This document shows, piece after piece, positions 47,308 through 55,156 of a stretch of 64,000 nucleotides of DNA. The notes beneath the pieces were generated by a model, which saw nothing but the letters and a program-made list of their open reading frames with translations, made no database searches and was not told the DNA's origin. The stretch lies in contig NZ_RJKL01000001.1 in assembly GCF_003751945.1 (NCBI RefSeq), forward strand, positions 1,798,001 through 1,862,000, written 5' to 3'. Numbering within the stretch: position 1 is the stretch's first letter; each line of letters opens with the position of its first letter. Source of the DNA: Couchioplanes caeruleus (GTDB lineage: Bacteria > Actinomycetota > Actinomycetes > Mycobacteriales > Micromonosporaceae). The position numbers and the translations under genes are program-made.

Positions 47308-47843
47308 CGCGCCTCCTGCGGCTCGTCGAGATCCGGAGCGGGGATCAGCCGCCACAGTTCCCGGACCGTGCTCAGTTCCAGCGGGCCCCACGTCGCGACC
47401 CGCGGCCCGAGCCGGACCGTGCCCGGCGCCTGCAGCACCCACCGGGCCGTCTCCAGCCGGCGCAGCCCGGCGGTCAGAAGGCGCTGCCGGCTGGTCCGGT
47501 CCCGGCCGGGGTGCAGCAGCTCGAGGACCCGGTCGACGTGCGCGAGGTCCGCGGGCCGTCCCGGCCACGGATCCGTACCCGGATCCGGCCAGCAGCAGCG
47601 CAGGCAGGCGGCGAGGACCCGCAGCGTGCCCGCGCTGTCGGGCAGCGTCGACGCCGGCTGCCCGTACTCGGCGAGGACCTGCGGGCCGGCGCCGGGCGCG
47701 ACGGCCGGCAGGAACCACACCGACTGCGCGTCCGGCTCGATCAGCCGCCGCATCCCCGCCGGGGACGCGGTGCCGGCCGGGGCCTGCTGCGGTCCACCGG
47801 ATCGGACCTTCGCCCACCACAGGGCGGTCTCCCGTTCGGTCAC
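47304..47843 (-). CDS. extra small subunit of the SMC operon, possible second winged-helix (Kite-like) protein
   Basis: The 179-residue protein starts with GTG 47843 (GTGA overlap with the previous gene). A variable first half (LWWAKVRSGGPQQAPAGT, SVWFLPAVAPG) is followed by a helix rich in Cys and Leu (LRVLAACLRCCW) and a C-terminal block that reads like a winged helix: HVDRVLELLHPGRDRTSRQRLL, LRRLETARWVLQAPGTVRLG with the wing PRVATWGPLELS. I do not recognise the family. It is not part of the canonical three-subunit MukBEF or four-gene jetABCD sets. Full translational coupling makes it an integral member of this complex. Confidence 0.55.
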   Translation of the reverse strand: MTERETALWWAKVRSGGPQQAPAGTASPAGMRRLIEPDAQSVWFLPAVAPGAGPQVLAEYGQPASTLPDSAGTLRVLAACLRCCWPDPGTDPWPGRPADLAHVDRVLELLHPGRDRTSRQRLLTAGLRRLETARWVLQAPGTVRLGPRVATWGPLELSTVRELWRLIPAPDLDEPQEAR

Positions 47844-49069
47844 GCCGGCACCGCTTCCCCGCCGCGGCGGCGGAACCAGCCGTCGGTGACCCAGGCCGGC
47901 TCGGACGCCGCATCGATGCGCAGCCCGTCCTCCCAGGTGAGCACGTACGGCAGCTCGGACCGCAACTGGATCGCGGTCAGGTCGGACAGGATCCGCCGCG
48001 CGGCCGGCCAGTTCCCCGCGGCGGCGAGCAACTCGGCGACGCTGACCTGCTCGCGGCTCCCGAGCAGCCGCTCGGCGCGGGCGGCGAGGGCTTCCGCCTC
48101 GGTGTCGGCGTGCCCCGGGGCCGGGCCGTCGTCGTCGATCCGCGGTCGCGGCGGCGGCGTGCGGCCCGCGTCGCTGCGCAGTCCCTCCTCGACCGCGTCG
48201 AGAAGGTCGTCGGCGGTGAAACAAGGGTCCGGGGCGTCGAACAGCAGGCCGTCGGCGGCGGCCGCGAGCTCGTCGACGCCCGCGTCCCGGGCGAAGCTGC
48301 GCCATCGCTCGGCCGGCAGCAGCCCCAGCGCCCGGGTCCGGCCGGCCTGGTCGATCAGCCGACGCGCGGCCGTGGTGACCGCGTCCCGGTATGCGCCCAG
48401 CGCCATCCGCAGGGCGGTGCACTCGTTCAGCAGTTCCGGCCATCGGATCGCGGCCCGGTCGTGGTAGAGCCGCGCCTGGTCCAGCATCTCGCTGTTGCCC
48501 AGCATCGGCTGCGCCTGCGAGCGCAGCGACTCCACCGTCCCGCCCTTCGCGAGCTGCATGATCGGGTTCGCGAGCAGCCGGAACACGTTGGTCATCTCGC
48601 GCAGGTGCGCCCGCGCCTCGTCGCGGGTCGTGGCGGCGTCGTCGACCGCCAGCCGGGCGATCGACAGGATCCGGTGCAGCTCGCCGAGCCCGCCGGTCCG
48701 CGCCAGGCGCCGCAGGAACAGCAGCATCACGTACGGTGCAAATGCGGCCTGGTAGTACATCTCGTGCGGACGCTCGTTGACCCGGGTCACCGCCCGGTAC
48801 GAGCGCAACACCTCGAACCGGCGCCGGACCGCCACCGCCGGCGTGTCTGCGCAGGCGGCGACGATCTGCTCCACCGTCAGCCCGGCCGGGCCCGCGTCCG
48901 CGAACGCCTGCAGGATCGACTCGTCGATGCGGACGGACTCCGCATCGTCGACCATCCCGTTCGCCTCGCGGGCGAGGACGGCGAAGACCTGCCGGTACAC
49001 GCCGAGGACGGCGGACCCGGCGGTGTTCTCCTCGAACGGCAGCGCGGCGATCATCGCAAGATTGTGCAC
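47840..49069 (-). CDS. MukF/JetA-like candidate kleisin subunit
   Basis: The 409-residue protein is the first gene of the operon. A winged-helix block lies at about 50-115 (AFADAGPAGLTVEQIVAACA, VRRRFEVLRSYRAVTRVNER), then a long helical middle (150-280) and an acidic loop (DDDGPAPGHADTEAE). The C-terminal region (about 335-400) contains a second small winged-helix-like stretch with SELPYVLTWED. Such an N- and C-terminal winged helix with a helical centre is the kleisin plan of MukF, MksF and JetA. The GTG start at 49069 has a CAGGA sequence five bases upstream. Similarity is structural and positional; I cannot show sequence identity to a known kleisin. Confidence 0.55.
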   Translation of the reverse strand: MHNLAMIAALPFEENTAGSAVLGVYRQVFAVLAREANGMVDDAESVRIDESILQAFADAGPAGLTVEQIVAACADTPAVAVRRRFEVLRSYRAVTRVNERPHEMYYQAAFAPYVMLLFLRRLARTGGLGELHRILSIARLAVDDAATTRDEARAHLREMTNVFRLLANPIMQLAKGGTVESLRSQAQPMLGNSEMLDQARLYHDRAAIRWPELLNECTALRMALGAYRDAVTTAARRLIDQAGRTRALGLLPAERWRSFARDAGVDELAAAADGLLFDAPDPCFTADDLLDAVEEGLRSDAGRTPPPRPRIDDDGPAPGHADTEAEALAARAERLLGSREQVSVAELLAAAGNWPAARRILSDLTAIQLRSELPYVLTWEDGLRIDAASEPAWVTDGWFRRRGGEAVPA

Positions 49070-49072
49070 TGC

Positions 49073-49084
49073 ATCCTGCAGGAT
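49073..49084. promoter_or_regulatory. 12-bp palindrome at the head of the SMC operon
   Basis: ATCCTGCAGGAT is a perfect 12-bp palindrome directly before the GTG start codon at 49069. It contains the CAGGA ribosome site, so a protein bound here would also block translation initiation. It could be an operator or a chance PstI-type palindrome. Confidence 0.3.
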
Positions 49085-49148
49085 CAGCGATCGAGTCCGC
49101 CGTGCCGATCTTCACAACGGGCACCCGGACCGGATTCGGCACTTTCGT

Positions 49149-49281
49149 CCACCGATCAACGGCGAGGACGTGCCGATGATGACCGCCACCGCCCCGATCG
49201 TGATGGAGGGGAAGGTCGCCGGGGTGGTGACCGTCGCTCGGCACCCGGCCGACCCGGCCCCTGTCGCTGCACTGTGGACAC
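49149..49281 (+). pseudogene. fragment resembling a dCache sensor domain
   Basis: One frame here reads INGEDVPMMTATAPIVMEGK then VAGVVTVARH and ALWTRLGDRRPGRR. The VPMMTATAPIV, VAGVVT and LxTRLGxxRP pieces match the conserved end of a dCache domain found in chemoreceptors and sensor kinases. There is no start codon with ribosome site and no rest of the gene, so it is a relic if real. Confidence 0.3.
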
Positions 49282-49375
49282 GCCTCGGCGACCGCCGGCC
49301 CGGCCGGAGGGCGGCATCCGGTAGGCGACGGTGCGTGAGCGGCCGCGCGCCACTGCGTACAGATTTCGGGGTCTG

Positions 49376-49393
49376 CTCCACCTAACGGTGGAG
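49376..49393. other. short perfect hairpin in the divergent region
   Basis: CTCCACC at 49376-49382 pairs with GGTGGAG at 49387-49393 around a TAAC loop. It lies between the SMC operon (minus) and the lysyl-PG-synthase-like gene (plus), where no gene ends, so a remnant terminator of the lost upstream gene is the simplest reading. Confidence 0.35.
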
Positions 49394-49530
49394 AAGCCGC
49401 GCGACGGGTCTGCTCTTCGACCGATGCCCGGAGTAGCGCGCTGATGGCACTCTCTCGTCGACTGGCCGATCTTGGCGTCGATGGCCCGACGCGGATCGCC
49501 GGTAATCAGTCGGTTCGACGGGGAGGCATT

Positions 49531-51354
49531 GTGGCGCGACAGGATGGCGGTACGCCCGCTGGGGAGGAGCAGGCCGCGCTGCGGTCCGCTCGCTGGCTGA
49601 GCTGGCGCCGGCGGGTGCCGGCGGTCGCCGCCGTGCTGTGTGGCCTCGTCGGCACGCTGGGGATCCTGGCGGCCCTCGGCGCCGTCCGGGCCGAATTCGC
49701 CGGCGACGCATCGCTGTGGTCCGGCCTGCCCGCCATGAGTACGGCCGCAGGCGGCGTCCTGTACCTCATCGTGGCCCGCGGCCTGAGCCGCCGGCAGCGC
49801 ACCGCCTGGGTGTGGCTGGTCTGCCTGATGACGGTCACGATCGTGCTGACGGCCGCCGGAGCCCTGGTGGAAAGCGGTCACCGCTACGGCGGGCACGGCA
49901 CCGGGCTGCGCCTGGGCATCGGCGTGCTGCTGCTGGCCGCCGTGCTGGCCGCGGGCGGCGAGTTCACCGTGGCCCGGCCGCGGGCGCGCCGGTCGGCCAC
50001 CGCGCTGCTGGCCTCGCTGGCGGTGCTGGGACCGGTCGCGAGCTGGCTGATGCTGACGGCGTTCAGCCCCGGTACCGCCAGCGGCACCCACCGCGCCGTC
50101 TGCGGCGCCTGGTATCTGGTGCGCGGCCTCGTGGGCATCCGGCAGCCGCAGCTCGACGCGACTCCTCCGGGCTGGATTCCGGTGAGCATCGGCGTGGCCG
50201 GTGCCGCGGTCGTGATCCTCGCCGCGTACCTGGGCCTGCGTCCGGGTCGGGCGACCGAGCGGGCGGCCAGCACCGAGCAGCCCCGGCTGCGCGAACTGCT
50301 CACCGCGCACGGCGGTCAGGACTCGCTCGGCTACTTCGCCCTGCGCGACGACAAGACCACCATCCTGTCCGCGACCGGCAAGTCGGCCGTCTGCTACCGC
50401 GTCGTCAACGGGGTGAGCCTCGCCTCCGGCGACCCGATCGGCGTGCAGGCGGACTGGTCCGGTGCCATCGCTGCCTGGCGGGAGGAGGCCGAGGCCCACG
50501 GCTGGACCCCGGCCGTCCTGGGCGCCAGCACGGCCGGGGCGCGGGCCTACTCCCGCGGGGGCCTGCGGGTGCTGGAAATCGGCGACGAGGCGGTGCTGCG
50601 CACCGGCGAGTTCAGTCTGGACGGTCGGCCGATGCGCGCCGTCCGCCAGGCCGTGCACCGCGTCCAGCGGGCCGGCTACGAGGTGCACATCCACCGTGTC
50701 GGGGATGTCGCACCCAGCACGATGGACGAACTGTCGCGCTACGCCGACCAGTGGCGGGACGGGTCCGTGGAGCGCGGCTTCTCCATGGCCCTGGGCCGTT
50801 TCGCCCACCCGGACGACCTGGAGTACGTGGTGGTCGAGGTGCGCGACGCCGAGGGCCGCCCCGCGGGTGTGCTCGGCTTCGTCCCGTGGGGCGCCGACGG
50901 CCTCTCGCTCGACCTGATGCGCAAGGACCCGGCGAGCCCCAACGGCATCTTCGAGTTCATGATCGTGGAGTTGCTGGCGCGGGCCGAGGCGATGGGCGTC
51001 GCGCGCATCTCCCTCAACTTCGCGATGTTCCGTTCCACTTTCGCCCGCGGCGAGCAGCTCGGTGCCGGCCCGCTGCTGCGCGGGTGGCGCGGCGCGCTCC
51101 TGTTCGCCTCCCGGTGGTGGCAGCTCGAGTCGCTCTACCGGGCCAACGTGAAGTACCAGCCCGCCTGGATGCCCCGCTTCATCTGCTACCCGCGCGGACG
51201 GGACCTGCCGAGGGTGGCCGTGGGCGCCGCCATCGCCGAGGGCTTCGTCACGCCGCCGGGACGCCGCCGCGCGGTGGCGCCGACGGCCCGCGCCGAGGCC
51301 GTCTCGCCGGCGGTCCCGCCCCGCACGGTCGCCCCGACGGGGGTGTCCCGATGA
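49531..51354 (+). CDS. DUF2156/aminoacyl-phosphatidylglycerol synthase-like membrane protein
   Basis: The 607-residue protein has about six membrane helices in residues 30-235 (for example VPAVAAVLCGLVGTLGILAA, LGIGVLLLAAVLAAGGEFTV), then a cytoplasmic DUF2156 domain (about 245-590), the C-terminal aminoacyltransferase domain of MprF-type enzymes: LGYFALRDDKTTILSATGKS, RVVNGVSLASGDPIGV, AWREEAEAHGW and LMRKDPASPNGIFEFM. MprF-like enzymes add lysine or alanine to phosphatidylglycerol. Here the N-terminal part is too short for the full flippase, so it resembles the shorter actinobacterial LysX/MprF group without the tRNA synthetase part. GTG 49531 follows GGGAGG; an ATG at 49444 is possible. 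It overlaps the next gene by ATGA. Confidence 0.85.
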   Translation: MARQDGGTPAGEEQAALRSARWLSWRRRVPAVAAVLCGLVGTLGILAALGAVRAEFAGDASLWSGLPAMSTAAGGVLYLIVARGLSRRQRTAWVWLVCLMTVTIVLTAAGALVESGHRYGGHGTGLRLGIGVLLLAAVLAAGGEFTVARPRARRSATALLASLAVLGPVASWLMLTAFSPGTASGTHRAVCGAWYLVRGLVGIRQPQLDATPPGWIPVSIGVAGAAVVILAAYLGLRPGRATERAASTEQPRLRELLTAHGGQDSLGYFALRDDKTTILSATGKSAVCYRVVNGVSLASGDPIGVQADWSGAIAAWREEAEAHGWTPAVLGASTAGARAYSRGGLRVLEIGDEAVLRTGEFSLDGRPMRAVRQAVHRVQRAGYEVHIHRVGDVAPSTMDELSRYADQWRDGSVERGFSMALGRFAHPDDLEYVVVEVRDAEGRPAGVLGFVPWGADGLSLDLMRKDPASPNGIFEFMIVELLARAEAMGVARISLNFAMFRSTFARGEQLGAGPLLRGWRGALLFASRWWQLESLYRANVKYQPAWMPRFICYPRGRDLPRVAVGAAIAEGFVTPPGRRRAVAPTARAEAVSPAVPPRTVAPTGVSR

Positions 51355-52514
51355 GCGACATCGTCATCACCAGCGGCTGGGTGGTCGCCGTGGTCATCGG
51401 GCTGACCGTGGTCGCCGCCGTGGTCACCGCGAAGTTCTGGGACCGGGGCCGGTTCCGCACCGTGCACCGCGCCATCGGACTGCTCGTCGTCCAACTGCTG
51501 GTGCTGCTCAGCATCGGCACGGTGGTCAACCGGGGGGCGAACTTCTACGTCACCCTCGGCGAGCTGTTCGGCCAGGGCAAGGAGGACGGCTACGCGGCCT
51601 CGATCCCGCCGCAGGCGCCGACGTTGTCCGCGGACGGCACCGGTGAGGACGGTGTCGCCCGCTGGATCGCCGACCACCCCACCAAGCCCGGCAAGGGCAC
51701 CGTGATCCCGGCGATGCTCACCGGCGCCCGCACCGGATACAGCCTCCCGGCGCAGATCTACCTGCCCGCGGGATACGCCAGTGCCCCCGCGACCCAGAAG
51801 TTCCCCGTCGTACTGTTCCTCGCCGGCTACCCGGGCACCCATTACAGCTGGTCCAAGAGCATGGGCGTGCCGGCGGCGCTGGACCAGGCGATCAGCGCGA
51901 AACATCTGGCGCCGGTGATCGGCGTTCTGGCCGAGCATGATCCCATCCGCGGCCGGGACAGCGAATGCGTCGACTCCGCCCACGGCGTCCGGGCCGACAC
52001 GTACCTCACCAGCGACCTGCCCGACGTGGTCAGCCGCCACTTCCGGGCGGCGAGCGGCCGCCAGAACTGGTCGGTGGTCGGCTACTCGACCGGCGGCTTC
52101 TGCGCGGCCAACATGGCCCTGCGCCACCCGGACAAGTTCTCCGCCGCCGGAGTGCTGTCCGGCTACTTCCGGCCGATCATCGACCGCTCGACCGGCGATC
52201 TCTACAAGGACGACCTGAACCTCCGCCGCGCCAACGACCCTCGGCTGCTGATCGGTCAGCGCCGGCCGGCACCCACGCACTTCTTCCTCTTCGCCGGCAC
52301 GGGCGACCGGGAGGCCCTCAAGGAACTGAAGGCCTTCGCACCGCTGGTCCACGCCCCGGACACGCTCCAGGTCGTCGACGACCGGCCGGGCGGACACAAC
52401 TTCGCCGCCTGGAAGGGAGTGCTACCCGACCTGTTCGCCTGGCTGAACCGGACGCTCACCGCCGGAGCCGGCCGGGACGACAAGACTCCGGCACGCCTCA
52501 GCCCCCCGCAATGA
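51351..52514 (+). CDS. membrane-anchored alpha/beta-hydrolase esterase
   Basis: The 387-residue protein starts with two membrane helices (WVVAVVIGLTVVAAVVTA, AIGLLVVQLLVLLSIGTVV), so the catalytic part lies outside. The esterase-D-like/mycolyltransferase-like hydrolase domain has FPVVLFLAGYPGTHYSW, the nucleophile motif GYSTGGF and late Asp/His candidates in FAGTGD and GGHNF. It overlaps the aminoacyl-PG-synthase-like gene by ATGA and the next gene by ATGA. Aminoacyl-PG synthase genes in other bacteria are paired with a hydrolase that removes the amino acid again (such as PA0919 in Pseudomonas), which would fit; direct support is only the coupling. Confidence 0.8.
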   Translation: MSDIVITSGWVVAVVIGLTVVAAVVTAKFWDRGRFRTVHRAIGLLVVQLLVLLSIGTVVNRGANFYVTLGELFGQGKEDGYAASIPPQAPTLSADGTGEDGVARWIADHPTKPGKGTVIPAMLTGARTGYSLPAQIYLPAGYASAPATQKFPVVLFLAGYPGTHYSWSKSMGVPAALDQAISAKHLAPVIGVLAEHDPIRGRDSECVDSAHGVRADTYLTSDLPDVVSRHFRAASGRQNWSVVGYSTGGFCAANMALRHPDKFSAAGVLSGYFRPIIDRSTGDLYKDDLNLRRANDPRLLIGQRRPAPTHFFLFAGTGDREALKELKAFAPLVHAPDTLQVVDDRPGGHNFAAWKGVLPDLFAWLNRTLTAGAGRDDKTPARLSPPQ

Positions 52515-52843
52515 ACCGGTACAGCGGTCTGTGGGCGCTGTTCACCGGCGGCGCCGTGCTCGCTCTCCTGCTGGTGATCCTCCAGCCCGCCACCACGCCG
52601 GCGGAGTGCCCGAACTACGGTGCGGCAGGCAACGCGAGCCCCTTCAAAGATGCCGCGTGGGACATGTGGTTTCCGCTGCTGGCGCTCGGCTGGGTGGTGC
52701 TGGTGCTGATCGAGCAGGTGCTGCCGCGGACCCGGCGGCACCGGGGCGGCGCGTCCGGCGCGGCCCGCGCGGCGGGCGTCGTCATGGCGTCGGTCGCCGG
52801 CTCATGCTGCCTGGTGGGCCCCTTCCTGGTGATGTGCCGCTGA
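52511..52843 (+). CDS. small membrane protein of the lipid-modification operon
   Basis: This 110-residue protein starts at ATG 52511, overlapping the esterase stop by ATGA. It has an N-terminal helix (LWALFTGGAVLALLLVIL), a short loop with a conserved-looking ECPNYGAAGN, a second helix (MWFPLLALGWVVLVLIEQVL), a basic loop and a third Cys-containing helix (VVMASVAGSCCLVGPFLVMC). I do not recognise the family. It probably supports the two enzymes before it in the membrane. Confidence 0.55.
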   Translation: MNRYSGLWALFTGGAVLALLLVILQPATTPAECPNYGAAGNASPFKDAAWDMWFPLLALGWVVLVLIEQVLPRTRRHRGGASGAARAAGVVMASVAGSCCLVGPFLVMCR

Positions 52844-52896
52844 CCGTGACGGCTTCCAGGCGCCGGTTGCGGAGTAGGCGAACAGCCGAAGCCGCC

Positions 52897-53039
52897 GTCT
52901 CGTCCCTCATGATCGGGGCAGAGACAGGAAGGGCGACCTGTTCTCGGTGGACCGCTGGCTGGAGAAGCCGTTCAGTCCCGCCCGGCTCCGGTCGCATGTG
53001 CATGCCCTGCTGAGCCGCGGCGCCTCGCAGCGCCCCTGA
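52897..53039 (+). pseudogene. frameshifted end of a receiver (REC) domain
   Basis: One frame reads VSSLMIGAETGR and, after a one-base shift near 52931, the next reads KGDLFSVDRWLEKPFSPARL and RSHVHALLSRG before a stop at 53039. KPFSPARL followed by a helix is the conserved last part (Lys of the phosphorylation site, alpha-5) of response-regulator receiver domains, and xxLMIGAETG fits its beta-4/alpha-4 region. The first 80 residues of a receiver are absent, so it is a relic. Confidence 0.5.
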
Positions 53040-53045
53040 GGCGGG

Positions 53046-54998
53046 TCAGAGGCGTACGGTCGCGCTGACCGCGCCGGCGACGGCAGCCGTCGTCCCCACC
53101 ACGGCCCGGTAGCGCCATCCGGTCCGCAGGCGCGAGACGGTGCGCCGCTCCGTCGCGCGGTAGGCGACCACGGTGACCCACGACCGGCCGTCGTAGCGCT
53201 GCAGCGACGCGGTTTGCCGGGTCGCACCCCGGATGGTCGCGGTCAGCGCGCCTTTCCCGCTCTTCGCCAGCCGTACGACGGCACGCGGCACATAGGCGAA
53301 CGTCGCCGAGGAGACCTGGTGCGAGCTCGCCGTCGCGGACACCACCAGCCGCACCGAGTAACGGCTCGTGACGGCCCGGGTGTAGCGCACGGTGCCGCCG
53401 TCCGACGTGGTGGTCGCCGCGCAGCGGAAGCCCCCGATCGCGGCGGCGACGCAGATCGACGCCCGCTGGCGTGCCCACGGCCGGCCCTCGGCGGTCACGG
53501 TGAACGTCGTGGTGACCACCGTCCCGTAGTCCACCGTGCGGGCCGAGCCCTTACCGGTGACGACCGGAGTCGTCACGCCCGGCGCCGGTGTGCCGCTGGG
53601 CACCGGCGTCGCCGTCGGGCTCGAAGTCGGTGTGGTGACGGGGTCGGGCGTGGCGGTCGCCGTCTCGCTCGGAGACGGCTGGGCGGTGGTCGGCGGCACC
53701 GCGGTTGGGGTGGTCGGCGACACGACCGGGTCGGTGGCCGGGGGTGTCGTCGGCGCGCTCTCGGTAGCAACGGTGGCGAGGGCCTCCACCGGGTTGATCC
53801 GGCCGAAACCGTAGTCGGGGTCGCGGCCGGCGGCGCCCAGGTCGGTGGCGGTGGCGGTCAGCGCCTGTTCGATCGCGTCCGGGGTCAGGGCGGCGTCGGC
53901 GCCCTTCAGCAGCGCGGCGACCGCGGCGACGTGCGGTGACGCCATCGAGGTGCCGCTCATGTAGCCGTAGGTGCCCGTGGCGACGGGAACGGTGCTGAAG
54001 ATGAGGGAGCCCGGCGCGGCGACGTCGACGTAGCTGCCCCGGTTGGAGAAGCTGCTGTAGCCGTCGGTCGAGTCGGTGGAGGCGACCGCGATGACGCCCT
54101 CGTCGGCGGCCGGCCAGGACGTGGGGCTGCCGGCGTCACGGAAGTTGCCCGCCGCCGCGACCACGACCACGCCGTGGGCGCGGGCATAGGCGATGGCGTT
54201 GCTCACCGAGGCCACCTGGCTGGACGAGCCCAGCGACATGTTGATGACCTGGGCGCCGTGGTCGGCGGCGTAGACGATGCCGGTCGCCACATCGGACATC
54301 AAGCCGCTGCCCTGCGCGTCGAGGGCCCGGACGGGCAGGATTCTCGCGTCCGGCGCGATGGCGGACACGCCGACGCCGTTGCCGGTGACGGCGGCGATGG
54401 TGCCGGCGACGTGGGTGCCGTGGCCGTTGGGGTCCGAGCTGGTGCCGGAGGTGCCCGCGACCAGGTCGACGCCGGGCAGGACGCGACCGGCCAGGTCGGG
54501 ATGGGTGGCCTCCACGCCGCTGTCGATGACCGCCACCGTGACCCCCGCGCCGGTGGAGCGCTGCCACGCGGTGGCGATCCGCAGCTTGGCGAAGTCCCAC
54601 TGCGAGCCGCGGAGCGGGTCCGTGCCGGTCGGGACGTCCAGCTTCCGCACGGGGGCGTCGAGCTCGACGGCAAGCGCGCCCGGCGCTCGCTGCCCGGCGC
54701 GGATCAGCCGCTGCGCCTGCTCCCGGCCGGTCGCGCGCCGGGTGGTCACCACCGGCCGGCCGGTCGCATCCCGCACCGTGCTGACGATGCTGACCGGCTC
54801 GTCGGCACTGATCCGCTCCGGCAGCAGTTCGTCCGGGCTCTCGGTGAGCCCCGACGTCACGGGGGTCCAGACGGGCGCCGCGCCGGAGGCGACCGGCGGC
54901 GCGGTGGTGGCGACGCTGGACGGCACGGTCGCCACGGCGGCGGCCAGCGCACCGGCGGCGACCGCGGCCACGGCGAAGCGACGCATCACGAGGGACAT
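53046..54998 (-). CDS. secreted subtilisin-like (S8) serine protease with C-terminal beta domain
   Basis: The 650-residue protease has a Sec signal peptide (RRFAVAAVAAGALAAAVAT), a pro-region (about 50-140, QRAPGALAVELD) and the S8 domain (about 150-410) with the intact triad: Asp in AVIDSGVEAT, His in NGHGTHVAGT and Ser in SGTSMASPH, plus the oxyanion Asn in AAAGNF. A long Thr/Pro-rich linker (TPPATDPVVSPTTPTAVPPT) leads to a C-terminal beta-rich region of ~150 residues, similar to immunoglobulin-like repeats for substrate or wall binding. It degrades protein outside the cell. The start ATG at 54998 is favoured; 54986 is possible. It is divergent from the metalloprotease gene. Confidence 0.92.
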   Translation of the reverse strand: MSLVMRRFAVAAVAAGALAAAVATVPSSVATTAPPVASGAAPVWTPVTSGLTESPDELLPERISADEPVSIVSTVRDATGRPVVTTRRATGREQAQRLIRAGQRAPGALAVELDAPVRKLDVPTGTDPLRGSQWDFAKLRIATAWQRSTGAGVTVAVIDSGVEATHPDLAGRVLPGVDLVAGTSGTSSDPNGHGTHVAGTIAAVTGNGVGVSAIAPDARILPVRALDAQGSGLMSDVATGIVYAADHGAQVINMSLGSSSQVASVSNAIAYARAHGVVVVAAAGNFRDAGSPTSWPAADEGVIAVASTDSTDGYSSFSNRGSYVDVAAPGSLIFSTVPVATGTYGYMSGTSMASPHVAAVAALLKGADAALTPDAIEQALTATATDLGAAGRDPDYGFGRINPVEALATVATESAPTTPPATDPVVSPTTPTAVPPTTAQPSPSETATATPDPVTTPTSSPTATPVPSGTPAPGVTTPVVTGKGSARTVDYGTVVTTTFTVTAEGRPWARQRASICVAAAIGGFRCAATTTSDGGTVRYTRAVTSRYSVRLVVSATASSHQVSSATFAYVPRAVVRLAKSGKGALTATIRGATRQTASLQRYDGRSWVTVVAYRATERRTVSRLRTGWRYRAVVGTTAAVAGAVSATVRL

Positions 54999-55156
54999 CC
55001 GGCGACCACCTTCCCGCGCCGCCCGGAACGGCAGGACGCGAGCCCAGCGTGGGCCGGACCCGGTGCAGTGCAGGAGTGACACAGGTGCCGTTGGGTTGCG
55101 GACCGCCCCGGCGAAGTTCCTACAGATCCGGGACCGGGCTGCCGATCAGGACGGCC

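Noticed and set aside
42000..50000. JetD (Wadjet nuclease) gene
   Set aside because: Searched both sides of the SMC operon: only a regulator fragment, Nudix gene, sensor fragment and MprF-like gene are present, none with Toprim-type motifs.
55000..55156. Riboswitch before the metalloprotease
   Set aside because: No recognisable ydaO-type or other riboswitch core; only general GC-rich hairpins.
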